Below are positions 10,072 through 21,232 of a stretch of 41,773 nucleotides of DNA, piece after piece. The stretch is taken from the NCBI GenBank assembly GCA_903772945.1, contig CAICTM010000944.1, forward strand, positions 1-41,773, written 5' to 3'. The notes beneath the pieces were generated by a model. It was not told the DNA's origin. It saw only the letters and a list, made by a program, of their open reading frames with translations, and did not search any database. A program made the translations under genes and the position numbers. Positions within the stretch are counted from its first letter, which is position 1, and each line of letters starts with the position of its first letter. Source of the stretch: Seminavis robusta (lineage: Eukaryota > Bacillariophyta > Bacillariophyceae > Naviculales > Naviculaceae).

Positions 10072-12755
10072 TGCAGTTGCTTAGCATACGGCAGAGCTCA
10101 TACCGTACGGCACGGTGCGTACTTTGCATAGGCAGCAGCTTTCCCGCTATATGCAATACTACAAGGGCCTTCTTCTGCGCAGCCATTGTTTTGCAGGCCT
10201 GTTTTGGCGACAGGTCAGCAGCAGCTATAAGACAGGTTGTGCTTCCTAATCTTCTACGATGAAGAACCAAGGTGTCAAGGTGTCAAGACCAATGCAACTA
10301 CATAGCTACAGTAGTACTACATACACCACGACCGAAAACGAAAGACCACCATAAACTCCCGCTCAACGTGAAAAGCTCGAGAAGCCACTCATTCAGCAAT
10401 GTTTACAAAGTCTACAATCTACAATGTACAATGTCATCATGAATGCATGTCCTACCGGCTGCTGGCGTAGTTTGTACATGATGTATGTATGTAGTTGCCG
10501 AACTACTGCTCTTTCGGAGCGTCTCGGAAATCGGAAAGCAATCTCAGAGGAAGGAGAAGCCAAAAGAACTGGTACACTGTGCACTCATACTTCGAACTCG
10601 AGTACTGGATGGTAGAGCAAGTCAGCGTTAGAGACGATCCTGTCAAACGAACCCTGCTTGAGTGCCCGGTGAAACTCAGTCATGGGCAATAAAGCAATAG
10701 GCTATCACATCGTCGTTCCGTTCCCGCCGCCCTCCAGCTCGAGTGAGATGAAAGACTGCAAGCACAATGCACAAGCACAATGCAGAGCCATACCTTGTGT
10801 ATGCGCATAGATACTAGCTAGCTACCGGTAGAGCCAACGAGCCAAGCTAATAGCTACTGTTGTAGGCAGGTCAAGAGTTTCAAGCCTGTCTGTAGGGTGG
10901 TGAATGAGAGGCCTGAAATGAAATGGATTACATGTAGAGGGGTGGCCGCAAATAAGTCTAATGCCAGTACCTAGTACGCTGTAGTAAATCTAGGCCACTA
11001 AGTCTTGACAAGGTGAAGACCAGGTAGCAAGACCTACTAGTACTCCAGTGGCCTTGCCTGCTAGCTAGGCCTAGTAGAAAAACGTGACCATGGACCATGG
11101 ACGAAACCATAGCTGTTGTCTGTTGTGCCCGAAGCATGAAGCGAACCTCTGCTGTCAGCAGTGCGATTGCTTGATTGCTTGTTATTGGTGGCACTCTTCG
11201 CTCTAAACACTGCACAAAGAAAAGTCAATCCAGCGTTCTGACTGCGACTTTGAGGAGCAGAATGAACCAGAATGAATCGAATCCAACCATCCATGAACTA
11301 CAGTATTTGGACCCTGGTGAACCGGGGTGGAGCGCTGGTCTGGTTTACCACAATACGATACATGTTCACGTACATATCTCTGCCAGTTGAGCCGAACTGG
11401 GGACGCCTGGGCAACGATCGTTGAGCGAAGCATTGGTGAAGCTGCTGCAGCCTGGAGGTACCATTGTGCAAACCTGCCTAATACTTCATGCTTCAACTTG
11501 TCCATTTGGCCTTCACTCTTCAAGTCAATCAACTGGTAAGAGCCAGAAAGCCAGAGCAACCAAAAGTCACATGCTTCCTCCAAGCGACCACGCTCTGGGC
11601 CGCGGTTACTGGTTGGCTGCCAATGCTTTACCAATGCTCGCATCAAACCTGCACACACACAGGAACAGGTAGAACAGACAGGGATCACCGCTACCCAACG
11701 ATCTTATCGAACCATCACACCAGTAGCCGAGACGAAGAAAGGACATGGACCATGAGGCAAGGGTGAACCTCCCACATTGACTCGGAAATTGCGTTCGATA
11801 CTAAAAGTTTGCTTCTTTCAAGCTTTCTTTCTTCACGTTGTTGTAGCCTTTTTCCTACATGTATTTTCCTTCCAACAATGGGCATGGGCAAGCTGTTATC
11901 TCCGCTGCCTTCACTTTGTTCGCGCTCTGTCCGAGACTTATTAATTAGCATGCAAAGCTACAGGGAGGTTTGATCGCTGCAGGTGACTGTGGCACCCAAC
12001 GCCACGCAGCAATTGCAACGGCTTCGGTCCAAAAGTCATGTTGGCATACGGCATACGAGCAATCAAGCAAACAACATCAACTCAGCAAAAGAGCCTACAC
12101 CAGTGCTGAGATGCATAGACCACCAACAGGTATTGATTCAACAAGTGGCCAATGGTGTTTTTGTTTTTTCATGACTAACGGCTTCCCTTGTTGCTTCTTT
12201 GTTTTGTCCTGGAAGATGCAAGCAAAGTCAACTTGAGGTATCTACTCTGGCCAAAGAATACAACGCAGATGGTAGATGATAGGCCGCTTGAAGGGAACTC
12301 CTAGGCTGAGCTGCCTCCATGAAGTCATCAGCAACCCTTCATGCCTTGTACCAGTACTGGTACTGGTACGTACCACTACAAGCTGTACCGAAGCATTGGA
12401 GGTTCAGCCCCGCGAGTTCTAAAACTGTTGTACCGGTAGCAACGTACTGGGCAAGAAACGAGAGTGCCAAATAATGGCAACCCGTCTGGTAGCTAGTAAA
12501 GGTACTACATGTATTAGCTACCGCAGTACTGGTACTAGTAGCTGCTGTACTGGTACACCGTGGCCAGAACAAGAATAAAGAAATCATGCTGTCTGCGTCG
12601 CGTCATCGCATCCATAGCGTTCTCCAGTTCTCCGCTCCTCTCTCGCGCAGTGGTTAAACCAACTTATTACATCTTTTTAAGCCACTACGACGCAGATTTA
12701 CTGAATACTGCGTCGAGAGTTATACCGGTATTAATCTATTTTCTAGTCCTGAAAT

Positions 12756-12881
12756 AACCATCCATGACTTGAGGGAACCTTCTTCAATGGCATTAATTAA
12801 AACAGATATCGGAGATAATAATGACTCCTTCCCCTTATTTTATTGTAAAACCCGAATTTTAAACCATCCATGACTTGAGGG
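12756..12881 (+). repeat. Pair of 20-bp direct repeats
   Basis: AACCATCCATGACTTGAGGG occurs at 12756-12775 and again at 12862-12881, separated by 86 bp of AT-rich sequence. This could be a local duplication, or a footprint flanking an insertion, but the spacer shows no terminal inverted repeats. Confidence 0.7.
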
Positions 12882-13879
12882 CTGACTTGAGCCTTATTAG
12901 CTTGGCGCTTGGCATTAACAAACCTCTTGGTTGCCGGTCTCATCGAAGATAGTGACTGCTTCTCTTCTGCAATTCTGCAATAATACTCGAGTGGGTGAGT
13001 ATCATTGTACATTGTACACTGTACTCAAGACTGAAGAAGTGGTAATAGCTACTAGTATGTGATAATAATTACTCCGAGTACTCCATACTGTACTACTGTA
13101 GCTAGCTAGTACATGTAGCTTCAAGGGAAGCCTCTGTGCGGAAGCCTTTTAAGAAGGAAGCCGTTTTCTGGCTGACGTAGAGGTGTCGCTTTTGTTGACA
13201 GTAGAGTGAAACTCGTTAGGGTTGGAGGGTTCGAACTTCTAGTGCACCACTCCTAACTTGATTCTAAGAATGTGAGATAGAACCGTTCTAGAAAAAGGTA
13301 AGAATCTCTTGATACGATGTACGAGTACTGACATATCCCAGACTCCACTCGAAACAAAGAAATACAAATATCTAGTCTAAAACCATGAAAAGGCTACAAG
13401 CTTGTGCCTAGTAGAGGTCTACAAATTTTCTGCCTCACCGCAGAGACAGTGATCACCTTCTCTACTTGATCCAAGCCAAATGATGTGAGTCCTGAGCAAG
13501 TTGGACCCATAGACCCAGATGCCCTGGGTGTATCCAAATACTGACCTCTTTGATCTAGAAGCTTAGGAAGAAAGTCTTCTTTACTGATATCTGCTTGATT
13601 GGTAAGAAGGAAACAAGTGTTGAAATTATGTACCAACCAGGAAGAATGCCTCTGAGTAATGTCTGAAATTTGAAGCCTTCTTATTATTGAGTTTTGAGTG
13701 AACCTATGCTTAGCAGCTGCTTCTGTGCATACTATTAGTACCCAGTACTGAGTACCAGTACTCATAACTAGCTAGAAGACCGGTACTACCAGAGTGCGTA
13801 TCATACATAAATTGCTACCGGTACCTAGCCACCGTACTGAGAAGTGGCTACTGGTAGAAAAATTAATTAACACGGTTGA

Positions 13880-13893
13880 TAGCTCATGAGCTA
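13880..13893. repeat. 14-bp perfect palindrome
   Basis: TAGCTCATGAGCTA, sharing the 12-bp core of the palindrome at 10054-10071. A GAGCTAGCTC palindrome follows about 20 bp later. Confidence 0.8.
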
Positions 13894-14392
13894 ATAACTC
13901 ACAAGCTTGAGCTAGCTCTTGAGCTACTGATGCTGTCTACTATTCAGAGTACTCTTCACTATGAGGCACTTCTCTCGTTGGAGAAGTCTATATATCTTAA
14001 GGCCTGCAGCTTCCGATTGTCCCATATCATTTACCAGTGTCTCCACGTTTTAAATCTTGGGTGCAGGCTTGAAGGTTATGTTTTAGCCGTTGGTTACTCT
14101 GTTGCACCCCTTCGGTTTACGGATACCCTTTTAAGTGAGCAGTTGCTGATGATGAGAAGGCTTGAAGGTGGAGTGCGTCCTTTACATACCTCCACGCAAT
14201 CACGCAACGCACTGCTCTCCCCTTGCAGACGCCTTCAGGGCAAGTTCTCCCAAGTGCTCAGCACCGCGAGAGCATCATTTCCCTGCAGTTTGTAGGAACT
14301 TGCTTGGGAACTTGTTGCTTGCCTGAGTTCTGTTCACAAAAACTATCACCTTTCACCACCACCTCCACCCAGCACCAAAAGCAGAACCTCAA

Positions 14393-15689
14393 ATGATGTC
14401 GACCATGGAAAAGCCAGAGGAGAAAGTGTCAGGCGGCGCTACTAAAGAAGAAGAAACAGGTATGTAGTGACGTTGGTAGTCTTGTGTCGTTAGAGGGTCT
14501 CTGCGGTGTGCTGGTCTCGTTGTGAGCGTGCAAGCATAGGATTGAACCCATTCGCTCATCCAAGTTCCCTTCCCAAATTGGTCCTTTTTATTCAGGTACT
14601 CAAAATGAACCTTCAAAGGAAGCTCCAAAATGCGAGGAAGCACCAGCATCCAATGATGAACCAGTTCCTCCCAAGCCGGCAATTACTGGCACAGAACTCG
14701 ACCAGCTCTATTCTGGTGCTTGGACCGGAGAGGAGAAGCGCTATGCCACCGCTCTCATTGAAGAGTTCCGCGATGGTAACATCCCAGACTTGCCGGAAAA
14801 AACAACGATGCGCGGCTATCTTGCTGAAAAGCTCATGTGCCCAACCAAGCGTATCTCCAAGAAGTACGAAGGGTCTGGCTACAATGGGAGGCTCCCGTAC
14901 ACCAAGGGGGCTCTCGAGTTGGACCCCGACGAGGCTCTGAAGCGACAAGAGAAGCTCATAGAGCTTGAGGAAGATTTCAAAAAGAGCAGAATTGCCATTA
15001 TCGCGGCCAAAGAAGCAGCTCCGCCTCGGAAATCTCCCAAGAGCCCCACTTCCAAACCCAAAAAGAAGAAACCAACCTTACTCACCGCAGCTCATACCAA
15101 TCAGCTTCGTCGGGGTTCCCCGACACCCTTGGGCGGTCAAGCAGGATTGCCAGGCGCCGCCAGCCTTCATCACCTTCAGAGAATGCCAATGGGCTTGGGT
15201 GTTGGAGCCTCGCAAGACTTGATGCTGCAAGCCATGATCCAAGAGAGGTCCCGAATTGCGGCTCTGGGGGCCGCTGGTGTGCCTCCGCCAACTCACACCG
15301 ACATGCTACTGGCTCGACGAGCGGCTCTGTTGGATCCAATCTACGGTTCACCCGCTGGTTTCCTGGGCGCGTCAGGATTGCCACTACACTCTTCCATGTC
15401 GGGAGCCGGTACATTTGGCTCTCTCTTCCCACCCAGGGGCATGTTGCGTCCGGGCATGGGCCTGGGAGGGTTTGCCGGATCAGACTTGCTGCAATCACGG
15501 GCCGCCTTGAACGCATCTGTCCTACACGGTTCCCTCGCTCCCGCGTCCTTTCAACAGGACGGCCTTGTCGAAATTTTGCGTCGCAAACGGGAGTTGGAGA
15601 GCATGGGTGCAGCAGCAGCTGCGAATGCCGGATCACCAAGCAACAGCTCGGAGGATCCACCAGAGGCCAAGAAGGCAAGAACTACATAG
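14393..15689 (+). CDS. SANT/Myb-like domain protein, diatom type
   Basis: Two exons, 14393-14459 and 14596-15689, joined in phase 1 (donor GTATGT at 14460, acceptor TTCAG ending 14595), give 386 aa. Seen: an acidic N-terminus, then about residues 60-115 a SANT/Myb-like module with spaced aromatics (GAWTGEEKRYATALIEEF) running into a conserved RGYLAEKLMCPTKRISKKYEG segment. Next come a Lys/Pro/Ser-rich stretch (SPKSPTSKPKKKKPT, a likely nuclear signal), a Gly/Leu/Ala/Met-rich low-complexity region, and an acidic-basic tail EDPPEAKKARTT. From memory, diatom genomes hold many proteins with this W..EE..Y...LI..F..G pattern plus (P/C)xxRISKKY. A DNA-binding or chromatin role is inferred, not shown. 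Two ATGs (14393, 14396) are possible starts. Confidence 0.78.
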
Positions 15690-16571
15690 TCAATGGACAG
15701 CTGATGACCAATGATGCTGATTGCTGCATTCATGTCATGACCAAAACAGTGTGGCGGGGGAAGGATGGGTTCGCCTCTCGCACGTGGGATTCCGCTCGAC
15801 TACATTTCGCTATCAAGTTTGCCCTATCGTTCTTTCATAGAATATTTGCTTCAGAATCTCAGCGTGGTGGAATCAATCGAGGTAGTCGTCAAATCTACAT
15901 ATCATATTTGGTAGCTTGCGAGGCAGTCATGCCGGTAGCATTTTATATAACATACTGTAACTCCTAGTTTGCATCCAACCCAACTTGACTGACTCGAGGT
16001 GTAGTGCTTGAGACGATGGGCCTAGCCAGAGGGAGTTCTTTCTTCTGCCAAAGGAACAACCTTGCTTGCCTGAGATATCTCGCATCTACCAAATGCCCCG
16101 TGCTTCTGCAGCAGCAGCTGAAGAAACTTCGGCTACTTCGGGATACCTTGGCACTGCATCTGGTTAATTGCCATAACGTCAAACAGCTTCCAGACAACAC
16201 AAAGGACACCTTCATGATGGAAAACTATTCAGCTCCCTTTTTCAGCTGGATCGTGGTACACTCTGATGAGGTGGTACCAGTATTCACCAGGTCATCTGGT
16301 TGAGAGAAAGGAAGGCAGACTGCAGCTCAGCTGCTCAGCTCAACACTGCGCCTCCCCTCTTCAAGAAGCTTTCTTCGGCATCAACTATCAACTAATATCT
16401 GGCTTTGCTGGCTTGACTGGCTTGGCTGGCTTGGCTTAGATTGCGCTCATATCCCATCATGCGCCTAGGCCAACCAAGCAACCCCTCGAGTTTTGCACTC
16501 TTTGCTGCGATCTCTGGGATCATTTTTCTCCAACTCTAGCTTCTGCATTGCATTGTTGATACTGTACCACC
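15690..16571. other. Intergenic region upstream of IMP4
   Basis: No gene is supported. Near 16400-16437 there is a short imperfect tandem repeat of TGGCT or CTTGGCTGG units. The last 100 bp before 16572 would contain the IMP4 promoter and 5' UTR; no clear TATA element is visible. Confidence 0.45.
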
Positions 16572-17465
16572 ATGCCGCCATCATCAACGAACTCAGCCTC
16601 TCTTCGGAGACAGACTCGTCTTCGCCGTGAGTACCTGTACAAAAAGTCATTGGAGGGTCGTGACAGAGCCGTCTACGAGCAAAAACAGCAACTCCGCCAA
16701 GCCCTGGCATCGGGAAAGTCTCTTCCCACGGAACTCAGAGCCTCCTATGATGCTTTGAAGAAAGAAGTCGACGCCGAAGACGTCAAAACCGACACGCAGC
16801 ATACTCGTGTGGATGATGAATACGGCGATGCAGGACTGATCGAACCTCGTGTGTGTGTCACGACATGCCGCGATCCGTCGTCTCGCTTGAAGAATTTTTC
16901 CAAGGAACTCAAATTATTGGTGCCAAATTCGACTCGCATCAACCGTGGAAACAATACCGTGTCAGATCTCATGCAAGCGTGCCGCCAAGGGGATTTTACA
17001 GATGTTGTCATTGTCCAAGAAACACGAGGAGAACCCGATGGCCTGGTGGTCTGTCACTTGCCTCTGGGCCCCACGGCCTTTTTCTCGCTCAACAATACCG
17101 TCATGCGACACGATTTGGATCCACCTGCCGCACCCATGTCGGAAGCATACCCACATTTGATACTCAACAATTTCAATACCGATCTGGGAAAGCGTGTTGG
17201 AAATATTCTAAAGTGCCTCTTTCCGGTGCCCCGCGGTGATTCCAAAAGGGTCATTACATTTGCCAACCAATCCGATTTTATCTCCTTTCGACATCACATG
17301 TACAGCAAGCCAGCTCATGACAACGTGGCACTCCATGAAGTGGGTCCCCGATTCGAAATGAAACTATATCAAATACGATTGGGGACATTGGAGCAAACAG
17401 ATGCCGACAGTGAATATGTGCTCAGGCCCTATCAGAATACTGCTTCCAAGAGGAATGTATTGTGA
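16572..17465 (+). CDS. IMP4: U3 small nucleolar ribonucleoprotein IMP4 (Brix domain)
   Basis: IMP4 is a nucleolar subunit of the U3 snoRNP / small-subunit processome. With MPP10 and IMP3 it helps pair U3 snoRNA with pre-18S rRNA. Seen: 297 aa, close to the usual size (about 290), in a single exon. The N-terminus is the basic family leader (LRRQTRLRREYLYKKS) with a helical segment ending in LRASYDALKKE. From about residue 93 a Brix domain follows: VCVTTCRDPSSRLKNFSKEL, then LVPNSTRINRG, LPLGPTAFFSLNN, HLILNNFNT and VGPRFEMKLYQIRLGTLEQ. The protein ends with the characteristic YVLRPYQNTASKRNVL. All expected blocks are present in order with no breaks. Confidence 0.95.
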   Translation: MPPSSTNSASLRRQTRLRREYLYKKSLEGRDRAVYEQKQQLRQALASGKSLPTELRASYDALKKEVDAEDVKTDTQHTRVDDEYGDAGLIEPRVCVTTCRDPSSRLKNFSKELKLLVPNSTRINRGNNTVSDLMQACRQGDFTDVVIVQETRGEPDGLVVCHLPLGPTAFFSLNNTVMRHDLDPPAAPMSEAYPHLILNNFNTDLGKRVGNILKCLFPVPRGDSKRVITFANQSDFISFRHHMYSKPAHDNVALHEVGPRFEMKLYQIRLGTLEQTDADSEYVLRPYQNTASKRNVL

Positions 17466-18970
17466 GGAGAAGAGTAAAAAGCTGTAGACACAACTAACTT
17501 CATGGTCTGCATGAATGTATTGGAATTGGAATTGGAATTGGTAGCCCCATAGGAATGACAACCAAGTACTGTGCTTTTTGTCTGGCTGTTGCCAATAGAA
17601 TAGCTTTCACAGGTGTGAACACCTCGTTCCACATTTATTTGGCTGCAGCTGTCAGGCAGCCGATATAATCGATGGAACAAACCACTGCGAGCGCTCTTCG
17701 CTGGTTGTATTGGAATTGGTACCGGTGGCTCCATAGGGTAGCTCCATACCGGTATGAATAGTACACTAGACAAGCTTGTAATTTGCTTTCAGTCTGGCTT
17801 TTGCCTACAGCTACAACATGTGATAGCGGTGTGAACAGTGGATGGATGACACAGTTGATGCCGGAGATGATGGCATAGAATGATTGCCAATTACAGCGTT
17901 CTAAAGAATAAGTTCATTGCTGTCATTGCCAACCGGTATTCCCGTAGCCTAACCTGGAGATCGTGCACTACATGTACTGCTGAAAGGGACAGGGACGCAT
18001 TTGTTTTCAACCAGCATGGCAAGAGCATGGTCAAAAGTGTCAGAAAGCTGATCAATGAGATGGAGGAAGCCAACTTGAGATGTGATGAGGAATTTTTTTC
18101 AAAGCAGTGTGTTTTGGCATTGACAGATCACAACCTTGAGGCACAGGAACACACCACTCCACTCTCAATTTAAAAGATGTATGTGCATTTGTTTGTGTTG
18201 AAGAAACAGAGTTTGATGGTTTGATGTACGGAACCTGGACTGGATTGTATTGGAATGCAACTACCTGCTAGCAATTTCTTATTACACACTGGGATCTAGT
18301 GGACTTAGCTGCAAATTGCCTTTTGGAATCAACTGTGTATAAGTCTTGGGGTGAGGTGGAAAGGACAAGTGAGACTCCTAAGCCAGGAAGGTTTCAACTT
18401 TACAAATCAAAAGAAACTGTGAAGACTGATCATTTATATATATATTGTTGCAGATTAGGATGCCATTGATAATATTTTGTTTGGTTCCCGTACATGTATG
18501 TTTTATTGGATTCACAGCCAGCGTTAGCTGCCATGAGGTAGACTAAGCAATGGAAGCACATCTAATAGCATAGCTTCTAGCTAGTTAATCGGGTCCACAC
18601 TTATGTGCATAGCAAGAGCAGACTAGACTAGGAACAAACAACAGCTAACTATTTATGTAGATAATAAGTAACAAAAAAATGGACCAATAAATTGATTGAT
18701 TGCAAGAAACAATTCACTTGGCAGAGAGCAGGAGCAGCTTTCACTGGATCACCAGCTTCTCGGAATGTACATAGGCAAACACTTGGACAGTAATTTTGAT
18801 GATTGCAAGCTAAAGGTTATTGGGAAGTAGTCAAAAGAAAATCAAAAAACTTGTTCACACAGAAAGCCCTCACAAAGAATCTTGTTCATGGACAAATCAA
18901 ATAGTTATCCATGCACAAGTTTGTCTGAAGGCCACCAGAACCAGACAGAGATGCCACTGCACTCATTCGC
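17466..18970. other. Intergenic region with diverged duplicated block
   Basis: No firm gene. A 97-codon open frame at 17880-18173 contains protein-like text (QHGKSMVKSVRKLINEMEEANLR) but no known domain and no clear splice partners, so it is left uncalled. A short TA repeat lies near 18433-18446. The remainder is AT-rich and featureless. Confidence 0.45.
17516..17850 (+). repeat. Diverged tandem duplication, about 190 bp
   Basis: Two blocks start with TGTATTGGAATTGG (17517 and 17707) and share in the same order a (T/C)CCATAGG element, AGTCTGGCT or TGTCTGGCT followed by TTGCC, and an end GGTGTGAAC. The first copy also has GGAATT in triplicate. The copies differ by many substitutions and indels. 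Confidence 0.5.
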
Positions 18971-20373
18971 TCACAAAGTACAGCTCAATGTACATTCCAA
19001 ATTATCTTTGGGGTCATCTTCCAAGAGCTTGAATTTTGTGTAAAGCAGATTGGTTTGTTGGGAATCACCATCATCATACCACAGGTAGTGCGGATTCACA
19101 TTGTCATTGCAAATCTTCATAACTGTAGCATTGAAGTATTCTTCCTCAGATGGCCACCACACAGCAACTCGGGTTCCTTTTGCCAATTTGGCCAACAATT
19201 CAACCTTTCCATTGTCCAACTTCGCAGATTTTCCATCTTTCAAGAACTTGAACTGGAATGCATCCGGGGACACCCACTCTGATTCACCATCGTCATATCG
19301 CACATGGAATGTTCCATCCTTTTGCTCCCTGGTAACCACACCCTCATAGTATTCATCATCATCTGACCAGTACACAGCCACTCGTGATCCAACATGTTCC
19401 TTTCGCTCACGTGCAGTTTTCCTTCGTTTATCATGTACCTCTCTTTCATCAGTGCCTTTCTTCATGTTCCAACCCCTCTTTTTGGATTCCCAATTGAATC
19501 CAATCTTGTTCAGTGCCTCCTCTTTTTCCTTACTAAGAGTTCCTTGTCGACGAGCACGGCGTTGGAAATGTGCCCAATGAAAGGACCTGTGCTTTGTAGG
19601 TATATTGAAGTGTCCATTCAATTCATTGAACTTGATCAGCTCCTGGTAATAGTCTTCCCAGGCTGCTGCGTCCCCCTTTTCCATCCTCCACACAAAGCCA
19701 AGACTGTCCAACAGATTCTTTCGATTTTTGCGCAAGATGCCACTCTTCTGGTCACATCTCTGAGTTGACACCCAATGAGCCAGCTTTCTGTAATCCTGTG
19801 GAGCATTTCGGTGTGGTTTTGCAACATTGACGTGGCCATGCTGATGTTGGAAGTCAACAAGCTGCAGATACATTGCCTGCCACTTCTTGTCATCCTTGGT
19901 CGAGTCTTTCTCCTTGGTGCGCGCGCAAAGGACCCATTGAAAGCCAATTGCTTCAAGCTTCAACAATCGATGCGGCAACAATCTCTGCTGCTTGTATAAT
20001 TGTCGTTGGCCCTGTACCCATGCTCCCAGTTCTTGAGCCCAAGCGAACAAATCAGCATCGAATGTCGCTGACTGTGGCACATTGGAGTGCCCAAAGTTTC
20101 TACGAAATTCCTTGAGTCTCTCTAGCTTGCGCTCCCACATACGTTCTTGTCGCTCTTCCAGTGTTGATAAATCAAAGCCAATCAAGTCCAGTTTCTTGCG
20201 TTGGTCAGCTGTAAGCTTGTCTCTAGTACGTCGTAACTTGGCAACAAAGCATCTCAAGCCGGTGTCGCAATGCTCATAACTCACGTTACAGTGACCATGC
20301 TGATCGTTATAATCAGATAGCGCTGGTAGAGTTCCTCCCAGCTCCGAGGTTTTAGCTTTGGCCCTGTTGTCAT
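18971..20373 (-). CDS. Protein with four helicase-associated repeats and two Tudor-like modules, one frameshift
   Basis: Function unknown; a nucleic-acid or chromatin-binding role is inferred. Start ATG at plus 20371-20373 (MTTGPKLKPRSWEELYQR). The locus is one base short of 468 codons: the first repeat runs WEELYQR in one frame, then SDYNDQHGHCNV in the next, with the slip at about 20318-20320. Seen, numbering a corrected protein of 467 aa: four helicase-associated (HA) repeats of the W..(Y/L)..L..F....GH.NV...........L..W.........L......L..IGF.W type, at about 12-70, 79-148, 164-230 and 238-295. A basic linker (KRRKTARERKE) follows. Then come two Tudor/Agenet-like segments, G(S/T)RVAV(Y/W)W..(D/E)(D/E)EY(Y/F) through YDDG(E/D)S, at about 329-372 and 399-452. 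No helicase core is present. HA repeats without helicases are abundant in diatoms. The ATG at 20284 would make a truncated but complete frame if the slip is real. Confidence 0.82.
20318..20320 (-). other. Apparent one-base deletion in first HA repeat
   Basis: WEELYQR and SDYNDQHGH are the two halves of one HA repeat but lie in adjacent frames across minus-strand CGCTATCTGAT. One missing base (for example CGCTTATCT) would rejoin them as R-L-S-D-Y. Confidence 0.7.
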
Positions 20374-21232
20374 GTCTACTATCTATCTACTCCTCTACAG
20401 CTGAATGTGGTTGTATCGTAGTGATGTAATCAATCAGATTGGTGGAGAGCCGGTGAAAGTACCGCGGTGCGTGTGGCATGAAGCGGTTTTGAATGGAGCC
20501 AGTAACAAAATTGTGAAATTGTGTGCTTTTGACTTCCAAGAGTCGGTTTTGGTGGCGAGCTCTCATTCAACGTCACCCAAAACAAGTGAATGGTGCGAAC
20601 TCGTTGCAAATGCCATGCGCCATCACGCCATACGACTGGAGGAATTACCGATGGATTCAAAAAGAAGCTATGCTTCTGGTTCGAGTAACAAGCCAACAGA
20701 GCTGCATGAACACTGGTAAAGTAATTTGAAGCCATGAGCTCCGACATGGCAGCTGTGCTGCATTTTGAGCGCTTTGCAAGTTGATCTTGGTTGTGTCTTT
20801 ACAGGACCGGTGTTGCTACTGGACACGCCTTCTTGAATGGGTCTTTGGCGTCCAATTGGGCCCACGGTGGAAGGACTGTTGATGGCAAGATACAGGTGCC
20901 GTCTGGAAAAAACAGAGACTAGCCTACTAGCTAGCTTGCTACAATGTACCGGTACCGGTACATGTACATGAAATTCGTCAAGAGGATGCACGGGGGGAAC
21001 CATTGACAGTGCCAACGTTATGGTTTTGCTGCCAGAGACGAGTAGCAACATGCCGAGTTGATTTAAATGCAAGCAGGGAGACAAACAAAAACACACACAA
21101 AAATCAGTAACAGATATTCTAAAATCCCATTTATGTATAAGTTAATGCAAAGCGCAAAGGATACCCAACAGCCAGCCAATCTCTATCTGTGACGCTATCA
21201 CCACAAATTAGCTGCATGAGGACCCAACCAAT
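20374..21232. other. Intergenic region
   Basis: No gene is supported; the open frames of about 100-140 codons on both strands (for example 20405-20719 plus, 20668-21096 minus) show no domains. It includes a 20-bp perfect palindrome at 20944-20963 next to CATGTACATG, and a CTAGCTAG motif. Confidence 0.45.
20944..20963. repeat. 20-bp perfect palindrome
   Basis: ATGTACCGGTACCGGTACAT is fully self-complementary, built from two overlapping TACCGGTA units. It is followed directly by CATGTACATG. Confidence 0.9.

Larger units (their letters stand above)
9225..14392. other. Gene-poor region rich in short palindromes
   Basis: About 5.2 kb without a supportable gene. Open frames of 60-160 codons occur on both strands, but none shows a domain, signal peptide or convincing splice partner. 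Seen: an 18-bp perfect palindrome at 10054-10071, a related 14-bp palindrome at 13880-13893, a 20-bp direct repeat at 12756-12775 and 12862-12881, many ACCGGTA, GTACTGGTAC and CTAGCTAG motifs (dense at 12345-12560), and AT-rich tracts around 12720-12870. It may hold decayed transposon sequence or non-coding RNA genes that cannot be identified by eye. Confidence 0.5.

Noticed and set aside
11203..11688. 161-codon minus-strand open frame
   Set aside because: Sequence is not protein-like, with no motif or splice context; expected by chance in a long stretch.
13215..13250. GGTTCGAA resembling a tRNA T-arm
   Set aside because: The stem needs G-T pairs and no acceptor or anticodon arm can be drawn around it.
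13394..13765. 123-codon minus-strand open frame
   Set aside because: No similarity or motif recognised; it ends in ACCAGTACTG repeat sequence.
13876..14295. 139-codon plus-strand open frame before the SANT-like gene
   Set aside because: Starts in a palindrome cluster and has no recognisable features; probably chance or 5' UTR.
17880..18173. 97-codon frame with a helix-like stretch
   Set aside because: Somewhat protein-like but isolated, with no domain or clear splice partner; kept only as a note.
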